Source: Methanobacteriota archaeon | Lineage (GTDB): Archaea > Hydrothermarchaeota > Hydrothermarchaeia > Hydrothermarchaeales > BMS3B | Assembly: GCA_003229935.1 (NCBI GenBank) | Contig: QIGD01000179.1 | Location: 1-6,733 of the forward strand | Length of the DNA: 6,733 nucleotides | Reading direction: 5' to 3' | In this document: one piece after another, positions 1 through 4,256 of the stretch | Layout: every line of letters starts with the position of its first letter | Position numbering within the stretch: the stretch's first letter is position 1 | Translations under genes and position numbers: made by a program | Notes under the pieces: model-generated | Told to the model about the DNA's origin: nothing | The model's input: the letters and a program-made list of their open reading frames with translations, nothing else | Database searches by the model: none

Positions 1-73
1 AGAAGGGAACACTGATATCCCTAAAGAGGCAACTTCAGGAACGATGGAGACCTTAGAACCCCACGAACTTTAG
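1..73 (+). CDS. tnpB: TnpB C-terminal tail (5' end outside window)
   Basis: The + strand is open from the window edge (codons starting at base 2) to a TAG at 71-73 and encodes 23 residues, including KEATSGTMETLEPHEL. Short, low-complexity tails of the form 'KQEA-S' just before the right-end hairpin are usual in archaeal and bacterial TnpB, the RNA-guided nuclease encoded by IS200/IS605 and IS607 elements. The stop codon falls inside the hairpin loop at 60-80, which is the typical TnpB / right-end overlap. None of the catalytic RuvC or zinc-finger parts is in the window, so whether the protein is intact cannot be judged. The call rests on the tail together with the hairpin; neither would be enough alone. 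Confidence 0.55.
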   Translation, partial: EGNTDIPKEATSGTMETLEPHEL

Positions 74-89
74 TCGTGGGAGTATGTCA
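59..89 (+). mobile_element. Right end of an IS200/IS605-type element; likely omega-RNA 3' end
   Basis: CCCACGA (60-66) pairs with TCGTGGG (74-80) around the 7-base loop ACTTTAG, which contains the tnpB stop. The hairpin is followed by AGTATGTCAG. A subterminal hairpin followed within about 10 bases by a TCAA/TCAG-like tetranucleotide is the classic right end of IS200/IS605 elements, where the TnpA transposase cleaves. The same DNA forms the end of the TnpB omega-RNA scaffold, so the bases after 89 would act as guide. The exact cleavage point is inferred. No left end and no tnpA are in the window. Confidence 0.55.
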
Positions 90-125
90 GTGAAATATAC
101 CCAATATATTTAATTATTGTTTTTC

Positions 126-188
126 CTCAACATCAACTCAAACCAAAAAATCACCTTAGAGTGAGCTTTTTTCTACTCTCTTTTACGA
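126..188. repeat. Direct repeat 1, left copy (63 bp)
   Basis: This block matches 1639-1701 in the same orientation, with 48 consecutive identical bases (141-188 = 1654-1701) and 3 mismatches in the remaining 15. On the minus strand it encodes the last residues of a small gene (VKESRKKLTLR, stop at 151-153) and then the ribosome-binding-site region of a following ORF. To the right it continues into the body of the 51-residue ORF. To the left, homology stops about 37 bases from the IS605-type end. Confidence 0.9.
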
Positions 189-306
189 CTTTTTCGAGGA
201 CTTTAGCATACTCATCATCCCGGTGGTCTTTAAACCATTCCAGTATTTTTGTTGCATTTCCTTTTTCCAGAACTGAGATTTCAGCCACTTTTATCACCAG
301 ATCCAT
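151..306 (-). CDS. Small orphan protein, 51 aa, unknown function
   Basis: The minus strand encodes 51 residues from an ATG at 304-306 to a TGA at 151-153. The protein is highly charged with a helical look (EWFKDHRDDEYAKVLEKVV) and a basic tail, like many small antitoxins, but I do not recognise a family. A purine-rich stretch resembling a ribosome binding site lies about 12 bases upstream. Immediately upstream, frame and sequence switch to a piece of a UPF0175-like antitoxin gene (311-336), so the true 5' end may be lost and this may be a fragment. Its last 12 codons lie in a repeat whose second copy is at 1639-1701, where the body is missing. Confidence 0.4.
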   Translation of the reverse strand: MDLVIKVAEISVLEKGNATKILEWFKDHRDDEYAKVLEKVVKESRKKLTLR

Positions 307-310
307 AGAT

Positions 311-336
311 TTTTTGCATCCCTTTCCGGCAATTCA
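311..336. repeat. Short UPF0175-derived junction repeat, copy 1
   Basis: Twenty-six bases are identical to 2950-2975, and 20 of them recur at 5060-5079. On the minus strand the block reads ELPERDAK in the frame of the UPF0175-like antitoxin. Here it is only a remnant: on one side it touches the stop codon of the 69-residue antitoxin-like gene, and on the other it runs into the unrelated 51-residue ORF. Confidence 0.75.
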
Positions 337-543
337 TTCAGAAATATATTTTTCAAACTCCTCCTCTGTCATCAGTTTCTCCTTACCGTTCAGGATTCTA
401 TCTATAATTTCCCCTTCCTGAGCAGATATTTCATCCTTCATCGCCGGCACTATCTCCATATCCATAGCCTTCAAGAGAAAAGATGAGAGTTCGGAAATCA
501 TACTTTTGATTTCCCGAATTTCCTTTATCATCACTTTTTCCAT
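334..543 (-). CDS. Antitoxin-like small protein, 69 aa, no toxin partner beside it
   Basis: The ATG at 541-543 is preferred over an upstream TTG at 583-585 because GGAG lies 8 bases before it. The protein is acidic and helical. Residues 1-27 (MEKVMIKEIREIKSMISELS and onward) have heptad-like spacing and may form a coiled coil. The C-terminal half, with KDEISAQEGEIID and then LMTEEEFEKYISE, resembles the toxin-wrapping tail of archaeal RelB/VapB-type antitoxins. The family is not identified. An antitoxin of this kind normally overlaps a PIN or RelE toxin, but downstream there is only a UPF0175 scrap and the 51-residue ORF. It is therefore either an orphan antitoxin or part of a module that lost its toxin. 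Confidence 0.5.
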   Translation of the reverse strand: MEKVMIKEIREIKSMISELSSFLLKAMDMEIVPAMKDEISAQEGEIIDRILNGKEKLMTEEEFEKYISE

Positions 544-585
544 TCCGGCTACTCCTTCACTTTTTCTTATAAGTTTTATGAGCAA

Positions 586-690
586 TTAACGCCCAGGAAG
601 GCGGCGCCGAGCAAAACTCTTCAGCGGCCTTATGTCAACGGGTTTTCCAGAGGTGCGTGTACTTCTCTCACCGGTCTGTATCAGTGTTAT
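586..690 (-). other. GC-rich patch, possible TnpB-tail remnant
   Basis: About 100 bases here are clearly richer in G and C than the AT-rich surroundings. The minus strand is open down to a TAA at 586-588 and reads TSGKPVDIRPLKSFARRR before the stop. That is weakly reminiscent of the variable C-terminal tails of archaeal TnpB proteins. No right-end hairpin like the one at 60-80 was found beside it. A transposon remnant is only a suggestion; the compositional contrast is the firmer observation. Confidence 0.2.
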
Positions 691-727
691 ATATACCGGA
701 AAAGCTTAAAAATGGAAATGCAGAGGG

Positions 728-1225
728 TTATGGCGTCCACATTCTGAGGTTTTCCACTTTATCAAAATCATAGTCGTTGGTTGCTATGTTTCTTATCCCA
801 TTGGTCTTACAGCAGGCCGCATGCAGAGCATCGTTTGTGAGGAGCGAATATTTTCTGATAAACCCATAGCTTTCCTCAACTTCTCTTTTGGTGATAGACG
901 TGAAATTGAATAACTCAAACATGTCTATCAAGGGCTCAATATCAATACTGCCCACAATTTCCGGTTTTGATTTCAACAAACTAATCACCTCATATACTCT
1001 CACGTTATACTGCTTGACGACACTAGCTTTAATGAAGTTGAAGAGAGTCTCAGAGACCACAATCGGGGAAATATAACCATCAATCTCTCCATCCTCCACC
1101 CGGTTTATAAAAGCCCTGCAGCTTTCGCCGTATACGGGGTCAATAAGGATATGATAAGTAAGTATATTCGAATCTACATACACCTTTTCCCCACTGGGAA
1201 TTGAACTTAAGTTACCTGCTGCCAT
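728..1225 (-). CDS. vapC: VapC-type PIN-domain toxin (ribonuclease)
   Basis: This is a 165-residue PIN-domain protein. VapC toxins are Mg2+-dependent RNases that cut tRNA or rRNA when not bound by their antitoxin. The acidic active-site pattern is complete: D18 in VYVDSN, E59 in VSETL, D132 in LLTNDALHA, and D151 (with D153) in ATNDYDF. The length is somewhat above the usual 130-150 because about 12 residues precede the PIN fold. The ATG at 1223-1225 lies inside the antitoxin gene (14-base overlap) and lacks a clear ribosome binding site. A GTG at codon 15, after GTGGGGAAAAG, is an alternative start giving a more typical N-terminus. The overlap with the DUF104 gene upstream argues for translational coupling. 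The module appears intact. Confidence 0.92.
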   Translation of the reverse strand: MAAGNLSSIPSGEKVYVDSNILTYHILIDPVYGESCRAFINRVEDGEIDGYISPIVVSETLFNFIKASVVKQYNVRVYEVISLLKSKPEIVGSIDIEPLIDMFELFNFTSITKREVEESYGFIRKYSLLTNDALHAACCKTNGIRNIATNDYDFDKVENLRMWTP

Positions 1226-1403
1226 ACTCAGTGTCTTCTATAATTTTTTCAATTTCCCCGTGGTTCAGGGAGATTAAGCCAAAAGTTTTGTCAGAGACTC
1301 TCTTTTTTATCTCTATCTCCACTTCTTCCCCTTCCTTTAAACCCAGCTCATTCAGGGGTTTTAAAACCTTATCTTCATATCTCGCCCTTATCTTTACCCT
1401 CAT
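1212..1403 (-). CDS. vapB: DUF104 (AF2212-like) VapB antitoxin
   Basis: This 63-residue protein carries the DUF104 signature near its N-terminus: RARYEDKVLKPLNELGL followed by KEGEEVEIEI (about residues 6-32). The small beta-barrel-like domain is followed by a charged C-terminal tail (residues 33-63) that would bind and inhibit the toxin. The ATG at 1401-1403 has GGAG 8 bases upstream, which fixes the start. DUF104 proteins are well known partners of PIN toxins in archaea and cyanobacteria, and here the gene overlaps the PIN gene by 14 bases. A truncated relative is found at 4678-4740. Both genes are probably autoregulated as an operon, but no operator could be recognised. Confidence 0.88.
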   Translation of the reverse strand: MRVKIRARYEDKVLKPLNELGLKEGEEVEIEIKKRVSDKTFGLISLNHGEIEKIIEDTEYGSR

Positions 1404-1466
1404 TCAAACCACTCCGCTTATCTTTAAAGCTGCCATACTAACGAGAACAACGATGTATTAAGTACT

Positions 1467-1604
1467 TCAAAACTTCTCATCCCTCAGCTCTGAAACTGTA
1501 GTGGAGAGTTTTTCCTTTCTGGCTATCATGTTCCTGAGTTCTTTGATATCCTCCTTACCCGCTCCAATCTTTCGAATATAGCTTAGAGTTTTAACTTCAC
1601 TCAC
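1467..1604 (-). CDS. Small charged ORF, 45 aa, unknown
   Basis: The minus strand encodes 45 residues from a GTG at 1602-1604 to a TGA at 1467-1469 (VSEVKTLSYIRKIGAGKEDI and onward). It is rich in K, E, R and D with a helical tail, which suits a small antitoxin, but no family was recognised. Its start overlaps the end of the 20-residue reading frame at 1597-1659. The two together would make one protein of about 65 residues if a single base were restored, so this may be a frameshifted gene rather than two coupled genes. Confidence 0.3.
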   Translation of the reverse strand: MSEVKTLSYIRKIGAGKEDIKELRNMIARKEKLSTTVSELRDEKF

Positions 1605-1659
1605 CTTCAAGCACCTCTGTTAGCCATCTCAAAGGGTTCTCAACATTAACTTTAACCAA
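1597..1659 (-). CDS. 20-aa ORF or 5' part of a frameshifted small gene
   Basis: TTG at 1657-1659 begins a 20-codon frame (MVKVNVENPLRWLTEVLEGE). A good ribosome binding site, AAGGTGA (minus strand, 1664-1670), lies 4 bases upstream and overlaps the stop of the repeated gene end. The frame ends in TGA at 1597-1599 and overlaps the GTG of the next ORF. The left repeat copy has the same ribosome binding site and TTG, but a TGA two codons later, so only this copy keeps the coding potential. Twenty residues is too short for a stand-alone toxin or antitoxin. Confidence 0.25.
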   Translation of the reverse strand: MVKVNVENPLRWLTEVLEGE

Positions 1660-1701
1660 AAAATCACCTTAGAGTGAGCTTTTTTCTACTCTCTTTTACG
1701 A
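1639..1701. repeat. Direct repeat 1, right copy (63 bp)
   Basis: This is the second copy of the 126-188 block. It carries the 3' end of a gene whose body is absent here: upstream on the minus strand the sequence switches abruptly at 1701/1702 to DNA holding the hicB remnant on the opposite strand. On its left it continues into the 20-residue and 45-residue ORFs, which are missing at the left copy. Confidence 0.9.
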
Positions 1702-1709
1702 TACTGTGA

Positions 1710-1754
1710 GTGGGAAAGCCAATTCCTGTTGAGATTGAAACTGAGGCTATTTAA
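1710..1754 (+). pseudogene. hicB: hicB antitoxin remnant (C-terminal 14 codons)
   Basis: The + strand reads VGKPIPVEIETEAI and then TAA at 1752-1754. HicB antitoxins commonly end in a segment of the form 'GKPIPxxIEVE' after the partial RNase H fold. The TAA shares its last base with the ATG of the hicA frame that follows, the tight coupling expected for a hicBA operon. An in-frame TGA lies at 1707-1709, and the rest of hicB is gone: the sequence to the left belongs to direct repeat 1. The identification depends largely on the adjoining hicA. Confidence 0.5.
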
Positions 1755-1980
1755 TGAAGCTCCCAAGAGTGACAGGAGCAAAAGTTGTTAAAGCCTTAAA
1801 GAAGTCAGGTTTCATGAAGGTGAGAAGGAATGGGGGAGTTGCTGTCATATGTACCATTCTGAAAAGGACAGGCTCGTGACAGTTCCAATCCATTCCTGTA
1901 AGATAATTGCTCCAAAAACTCTGAAGTCCATACTAAAACAGGCTGACATTAGTGTTGAAGATTTCATAAAGCTTTTGTGA
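1754..1980 (+). pseudogene. hicA: hicA toxin, broken by a frameshift
   Basis: HicA is a small double-stranded-RNA-binding-fold mRNA interferase. The first frame starts MKLPRVTGAKVVKALKKSGF and reaches MKVRRNGG. The second frame then continues as SCCHMYHSEKDRLVTVPIHS, CKIIAPKTLKSILKQADISV and EDFIKLL, ending in TGA at 1978-1980. Together they cover a complete HicA of about 75 residues, including the conserved G-(S)-H region around the catalytic histidine and the VTVPIH core. Loss of one base in the G run near 1830-1835 would explain the shift; as read, translation ends at 1877-1879 after 41 residues. With hicB also truncated, the module looks dead. A sequencing error in the G run is an alternative explanation. 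Confidence 0.85.
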
Positions 1981-2058
1981 ATAAAGGTGCAGGACAAAAT
2001 AAATCGTATTCTACAAAGGAATTACTAAAACCAACTAAGCCTTGATTTTTGTTATAAA

Positions 2059-2103
2059 AAAGAGATAAAAAAGGGTTTATCCCCAATTGTATTTTATCTC
2101 TTT
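2059..2103 (-). terminator. Hairpin terminator after the unknown gene fragment
   Basis: AAAGAGATAAAA (2059-2070) and TTTTATCTCTTT (2092-2103) form a perfect 12-bp inverted repeat with a 21-base loop that itself contains GGGG...CCC. Read on the minus strand, the hairpin is followed by a run of T, as expected for a transcription end. It could also stop + strand transcripts from the hicA side. In the repeat copy at 2744-2803 the outer arm has decayed but AAGAGA/TCTCTT still pair. Confidence 0.5.
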
Positions 2104-2129
2104 GGCTACTTCTTTGTAATGCTCTTCCC
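2070..2129. repeat. Direct repeat 2, left copy (60 bp, perfect)
   Basis: Sixty bases are identical to 2744-2803, in the same orientation. On the minus strand they encode the end of the small ORF at 2077-2211 (EEHYKEVAKEIKYNWG and stop) plus part of its terminator. The pair brackets the relBE module. Confidence 0.95.
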
Positions 2130-2211
2130 ATGCTTCCCCAGTTGCACTTCTATCCTTGCCTGCGAATAGGTACACTACACCTCCTGTACGGAACACATAG
2201 CCCTTCTTCAT
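2077..2211 (-). CDS. Unknown 44-aa ORF / gene 3' fragment behind relE
   Basis: The minus strand encodes MKKGYVFRTGGVVYLFAGKD, then RSATGEAW and EEHYKEVAKEIKYNWG, ending in TAA at 2077-2079. The ATG overlaps the relE stop as ATGA, so it could be a translationally coupled third gene. However, the same frame stays open further upstream (reading GVGGIVAGILSGNVY) into the last relE codons, where relE similarity stops. This suggests the 3' fragment of a larger, unrelated gene pasted onto relE. The glycine-rich, hydrophobic stretch followed by an AGKD element suggests a secreted or envelope protein, but I do not recognise it. Confidence 0.35.
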   Translation of the reverse strand: MKKGYVFRTGGVVYLFAGKDRSATGEAWEEHYKEVAKEIKYNWG

Positions 2212-2504
2212 ATAAACGTTGCCACTAAGGATGCCTGCCACAATCCCGCCAACACCCTTGATATCTCAATTAATCTCTCTTCTGGATGAACTTTTAGTAG
2301 AATCCTTATTTTACCTGTCCTTATCCTGTAAAAATCCTTCCACCTGCCTTTTAACTTTTTCACATCGACATTTACATTTTCGCCCAGCAGCCACCCCATA
2401 AAATCCCTGATTTTAGAGAGAATCCGTTCTCTGTCCTTTAAACTTAATTTTTTCAAAAATTTTCTACAACCTTTTCTTATTTTTATTTTGAACTCATAGC
2501 TCAA
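2208..2504 (-). CDS. relE: RelE/ParE-family toxin with altered C-terminus
   Basis: This 98-residue protein belongs to the RelE superfamily of mRNA interferases and gyrase poisons. N-terminal YEFKIKIRKGCRKFLKKL, the central basic helix and loop, and the core KLKGRWKDFYRIRTGKIRIL then LIEISRV match the fold. R and K residues in 'YRIRTGKIRI' fit the substrate-binding sheet. The TTG at 2502-2504 is chosen because GAGGAG lies about 10 bases before it; a TTG at 2511-2513 is possible but too close to that site. It overlaps relB. After 'EISRV' the expected short basic tail is replaced by a hydrophobic tail (LAGLWQASLVATFI) encoded by foreign DNA. Activity is therefore uncertain, since catalytic residues of RelE proteins often lie in the last strand and tail. 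Confidence 0.8.
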   Translation of the reverse strand: MSYEFKIKIRKGCRKFLKKLSLKDRERILSKIRDFMGWLLGENVNVDVKKLKGRWKDFYRIRTGKIRILLKVHPEERLIEISRVLAGLWQASLVATFI

Positions 2505-2691
2505 GCTCTTCAAACTCCTCGTCTTTATATTTTTCAGGGGAGCCGAAAATTTCTTCTATTTCTTTCATCTCTGCATCGTCAACATATGGGATAAGCTGGA
2601 GCCTTAACTTTACCATTTCAACCGTTATTACTTCATTTACGGCTCTTTTTACTATGTTAAACAGTTTTTCTTCACTAATAGCAACTTCCAT
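2494..2691 (-). CDS. relB: RelB-like antitoxin
   Basis: This 65-residue acidic protein starts at an ATG (2689-2691) preceded by GGGTGA at 4 bases. It is predicted to be helical. Residues 1-40 (EEKLFNIVKRAVNEVITVEM and onward) resemble the N-terminal helices of archaeal RelB-like antitoxins. The C-terminal EIEEIFGSPEKYKDEEFEELEL is a typical acidic tail that wraps around RelE. Its end overlaps the relE start by about 11 bases, so expression is probably coupled. A promoter would have to lie in the 50 bases upstream (TTTTATTC on the minus strand near 2725-2735), directly next to direct repeat 2. Confidence 0.75.
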   Translation of the reverse strand: MEVAISEEKLFNIVKRAVNEVITVEMVKLRLQLIPYVDDAEMKEIEEIFGSPEKYKDEEFEELEL

Positions 2692-2743
2692 TCAGTCACC
2701 CTTACTTTTCTTCCTGTTCAATAACGAATAAAAGAATTAAGAG

Positions 2744-2803
2744 AAAGGGTTTATCCCCAATTGTATTTTATCTCTTTGGCTACTTCTTTGTAATGCTCTT
2801 CCC
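2744..2803. repeat. Direct repeat 2, right copy (60 bp, perfect)
   Basis: Identical to 2070-2129. The gene to which this 3' end belongs is missing here: at 2804 the sequence changes to a UPF0175-like antitoxin gene read in another frame, so the repeat now supplies the last seven codons (LGKSITKK region) of that chimera. Confidence 0.95.
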
Positions 2804-2971
2804 CAGTAGTTCCTCTTCGTCCCAGTTAATCAAGCTAACTTTTTTCTCGCTCAGAACTTTCATGAAGTCTTCTAAACAAAGGTCAGCCAGATCCAAAGCC
2901 TGCTTCAATGTTAATTTTTCATCCCTTAAAAGTTGAACCGCTATAGCTATTTTTGCATCCCTTTCCGGCAA
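2780..2971 (-). pseudogene. UPF0175-like antitoxin fragment, chimeric 3' end (copy B)
   Basis: The frame reads ERDAKIAIAVQLLRDEKLTL, KQALDLADLCLEDFMKVLSE and KKVSLINWDEEEL, the HTH-like core of archaeal UPF0175-type antitoxins that partner PIN toxins. The N-terminal part normally preceding this core is absent: the only start is a TTG (2969-2971) without a ribosome binding site. At the other end, after DEEEL, the expected EL-rich tail is replaced by LGKSITKK, encoded by direct repeat 2 in a foreign frame. No PIN gene follows. Related copies lie at 4892-5110 and 6175-6369. Confidence 0.7.
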
Positions 2972-2975
2972 TTCA
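2950..2975. repeat. Short UPF0175-derived junction repeat, copy 2
   Basis: Identical over 26 bases to 311-336 and over 20 bases to 5060-5079. It marks the 5' breakpoint of the UPF0175-like fragment and abuts the end of the DUF2283 gene. Confidence 0.75.
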
Positions 2976-2979
2976 GATA

Positions 2980-3192
2980 TTAAATTTCTACTGCTTCTCT
3001 GTCCTTAGTCTTCATGGATATTTTTGTCACTCCGGATATGAATTCACTTGCGTCAAGGATTTCTATCAACACCGGCTTATTATCTTTCGTAAAATGTATT
3101 ATCATGGGACCTGCTTCTTCTGCATAATCTATTTTTCCATCTGAGAGTTCTAACATAAGAATATCAACTCCCCTATCATATTTTATCTTCAT
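2980..3192 (-). CDS. DUF2283 protein, probable antitoxin
   Basis: This 70-residue protein is a clear DUF2283 member: Y5-D6 and D10 in KYDRGVDILML, then EEAGPMIIHF (25-34), then PVLIEILDAS (40-49), the family's hallmark 'xIEIlxAS' turn. DUF2283 proteins are commonly encoded directly after a DUF4258 gene and are thought to be its antitoxin. Here the ATG lies inside the DUF4258 gene (17-base overlap) and is preceded by a strong GGAGGAG site. The pair looks intact. Confidence 0.88.
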   Translation of the reverse strand: MKIKYDRGVDILMLELSDGKIDYAEEAGPMIIHFTKDNKPVLIEILDASEFISGVTKISMKTKDREAVEI

Positions 3193-3436
3193 GTCTGCTC
3201 CTCCTTGTAGGGTAAAACGTAACTATTATTATTCTGTAATTTTTTATTTCGTACACAACCCTTAGTAAATGTTTTTCATCAATCGCCTTCTGGGCAATTA
3301 AGCGACCTTTTCTACCAGCCACAGTTTTATCTGGTTCATTAATAGTTTTTATTACAGTTTCTTTATCTATCAGAAAATTATGTTCCTCTAAGATTAAAAA
3401 TTTATCTTCTGCATGATCTGTAAATTCAATCTTCAT
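3176..3436 (-). CDS. DUF4258 protein, RelE-like probable toxin
   Basis: This 86-residue protein shows the DUF4258 pattern: an N-terminal strand and histidine helix (FTDHAEDKF, H8), a helix with D-K-E-T-V followed by 'INEPDK' (about 31-37), then LLRVVYEI (57-64) and the closing strand IIIVTFYPTRR (69-79). The family is RelE-like in predicted fold and is usually paired with DUF2283. In contrast to most TA operons in the window, the putative toxin gene comes first. The ATG at 3434-3436 overlaps the end of a frameshifted small ORF upstream. Confidence 0.82.
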   Translation of the reverse strand: MKIEFTDHAEDKFLILEEHNFLIDKETVIKTINEPDKTVAGRKGRLIAQKAIDEKHLLRVVYEIKNYRIIIVTFYPTRRSRHEDKI

Positions 3437-3541
3437 TCAACTCGCCTGACTTCCCTTTAAAGCTCTTTAATCTTTCTTTCAATTTTCAAGGCTCTCCTCC
3501 TTTTCCCGGTATTTTACAAGAAACTTAACAAGCTCTTCCAT
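3426..3541 (-). pseudogene. Frameshifted small coiled-coil ORF upstream of DUF4258
   Basis: An ATG at 3539-3541, with GGGGAG just upstream, opens MEELVKFLVKYREKEESLEN and then a TGA (3479-3481). Skipping to another frame gives LKERLKSFKGKSGELNED with a stop at 3426-3428, overlapping the DUF4258 ATG. Read together, the two make a continuous charged helix of about 40 residues, so one small gene broken by an indel near 3482 is the simplest reading. Its overlap with DUF4258 suggests it was the first gene of that operon. The family was not recognised. Confidence 0.35.
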
Positions 3542-3606
3542 CTCCCCGTAATATAGAGAGATAACAAAAAATTAAGTGGCGAAGACAGGCAATTTAGCTT
3601 TAACTG

Positions 3607-4029
3607 TCAAAACTTAGTTAGAGAAATAATGTAATCATGATTTTTACATGCTCTAATAAGTTTTTCATCAGCAGTGACTAATTTTACATTTAAAATCTCA
3701 GATAGGGAGATATATACTGCGTCATAAACTGTAATATTAAACTCTTTTGCAAATTCTATGGATTTCCTCATTACTTCTTTTGTCGGCACTATAATATCAA
3801 TCTCAATATTGTATAAGCTTTCAACAGCATCTTTTACATCATTTTCATTTAGAGCATTGGCATATCTAAGAGCATTCGTAATCTCATATAAGATTAAATC
3901 TGGACAAACAATCAGAATATCTCCATTTACAAACATATCTCTTATTTCTCTAGCTTTTTCAGAGTTCGTTTCATTGGAAAACCATTTGACTATAACTGAA
4001 GCATCAAGAACAAAAATTTCATTTCTCAT
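3607..4029 (-). CDS. vapC: VapC-type PIN-domain toxin (ribonuclease)
   Basis: A 140-residue PIN protein of standard VapC length. The active-site acids are in place: D9 in VLDASVIVKWF, E49 in LILYEITNAL, D103 in VYDAVYISL and D121 in LVTADEKL. The 'VYDAxYxxLA/S' and 'LVTADEKL' motifs are typical of archaeal VapC. The start ATG overlaps the antitoxin stop as ATGA, the classical arrangement for translational coupling. By composition it is among the most AT-rich genes in the window, which may point to a separate origin. The module looks intact. Confidence 0.93.
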   Translation of the reverse strand: MRNEIFVLDASVIVKWFSNETNSEKAREIRDMFVNGDILIVCPDLILYEITNALRYANALNENDVKDAVESLYNIEIDIIVPTKEVMRKSIEFAKEFNITVYDAVYISLSEILNVKLVTADEKLIRACKNHDYIISLTKF

Positions 4030-4208
4030 CTCATGTCACGCCATTTTCTAATCTGCTCTGAAGCCTGCCAGTTTCCTGCCTTTTCCCTTATTCTATCTTG
4101 AATTTCTATTGCTTTCTTAATATTTGTTTTTCTCCTTAATCTGGCACTTACAAGCAGGTCAAATCTGCTCTTAATAATATCTACTTCTTCTCTTGCTGCA
4201 ACACCCAT
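4026..4208 (-). CDS. vapB: VapB antitoxin
   Basis: This 60-residue protein ends in the segment KKAIEIQDRIREKAGNWQAS EQIRKWRDMR, like the C-terminal tail of archaeal VapB antitoxins (a helix, then a W..S..IRKWRD element that inserts into the PIN active-site groove). The N-terminal 25 residues should be the DNA-binding part but are not a clear ribbon-helix-helix or AbrB sequence. The ATG at 4206-4208 is preferred over GTG at 4215-4217 because AAGGTGG lies about 5 bases upstream of it. The stop overlaps vapC as ATGA. Confidence 0.82.
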   Translation of the reverse strand: MGVAAREEVDIIKSRFDLLVSARLRRKTNIKKAIEIQDRIREKAGNWQASEQIRKWRDMR

Positions 4209-4256
4209 TTTTACCACCTTGTATAATATTAAATCTTAACAAATGAATACATTAGC

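Noticed and set aside
141..188. Repeat 1 as an IS terminal inverted repeat or an att site within a tRNA
   Set aside because: The copies are in direct, not inverted, orientation, no tRNA-like cloverleaf is present, and no integrase gene is in the window.
161..421. + strand frame of 86 codons (MSFFLLSFTTFSRT and onward)
   Set aside because: Low-complexity S/F/L-rich antisense reading of the minus-strand small genes; no ribosome binding site.
1201..1461. + strand frame of 86 codons across the vapB region
   Set aside because: Antisense to the DUF104 antitoxin; serine- and leucine-rich composition typical of a shadow frame.
3758..4051. + strand frame of 97 codons
   Set aside because: Antisense to the PIN toxin at 3607-4029, which has all active-site motifs.
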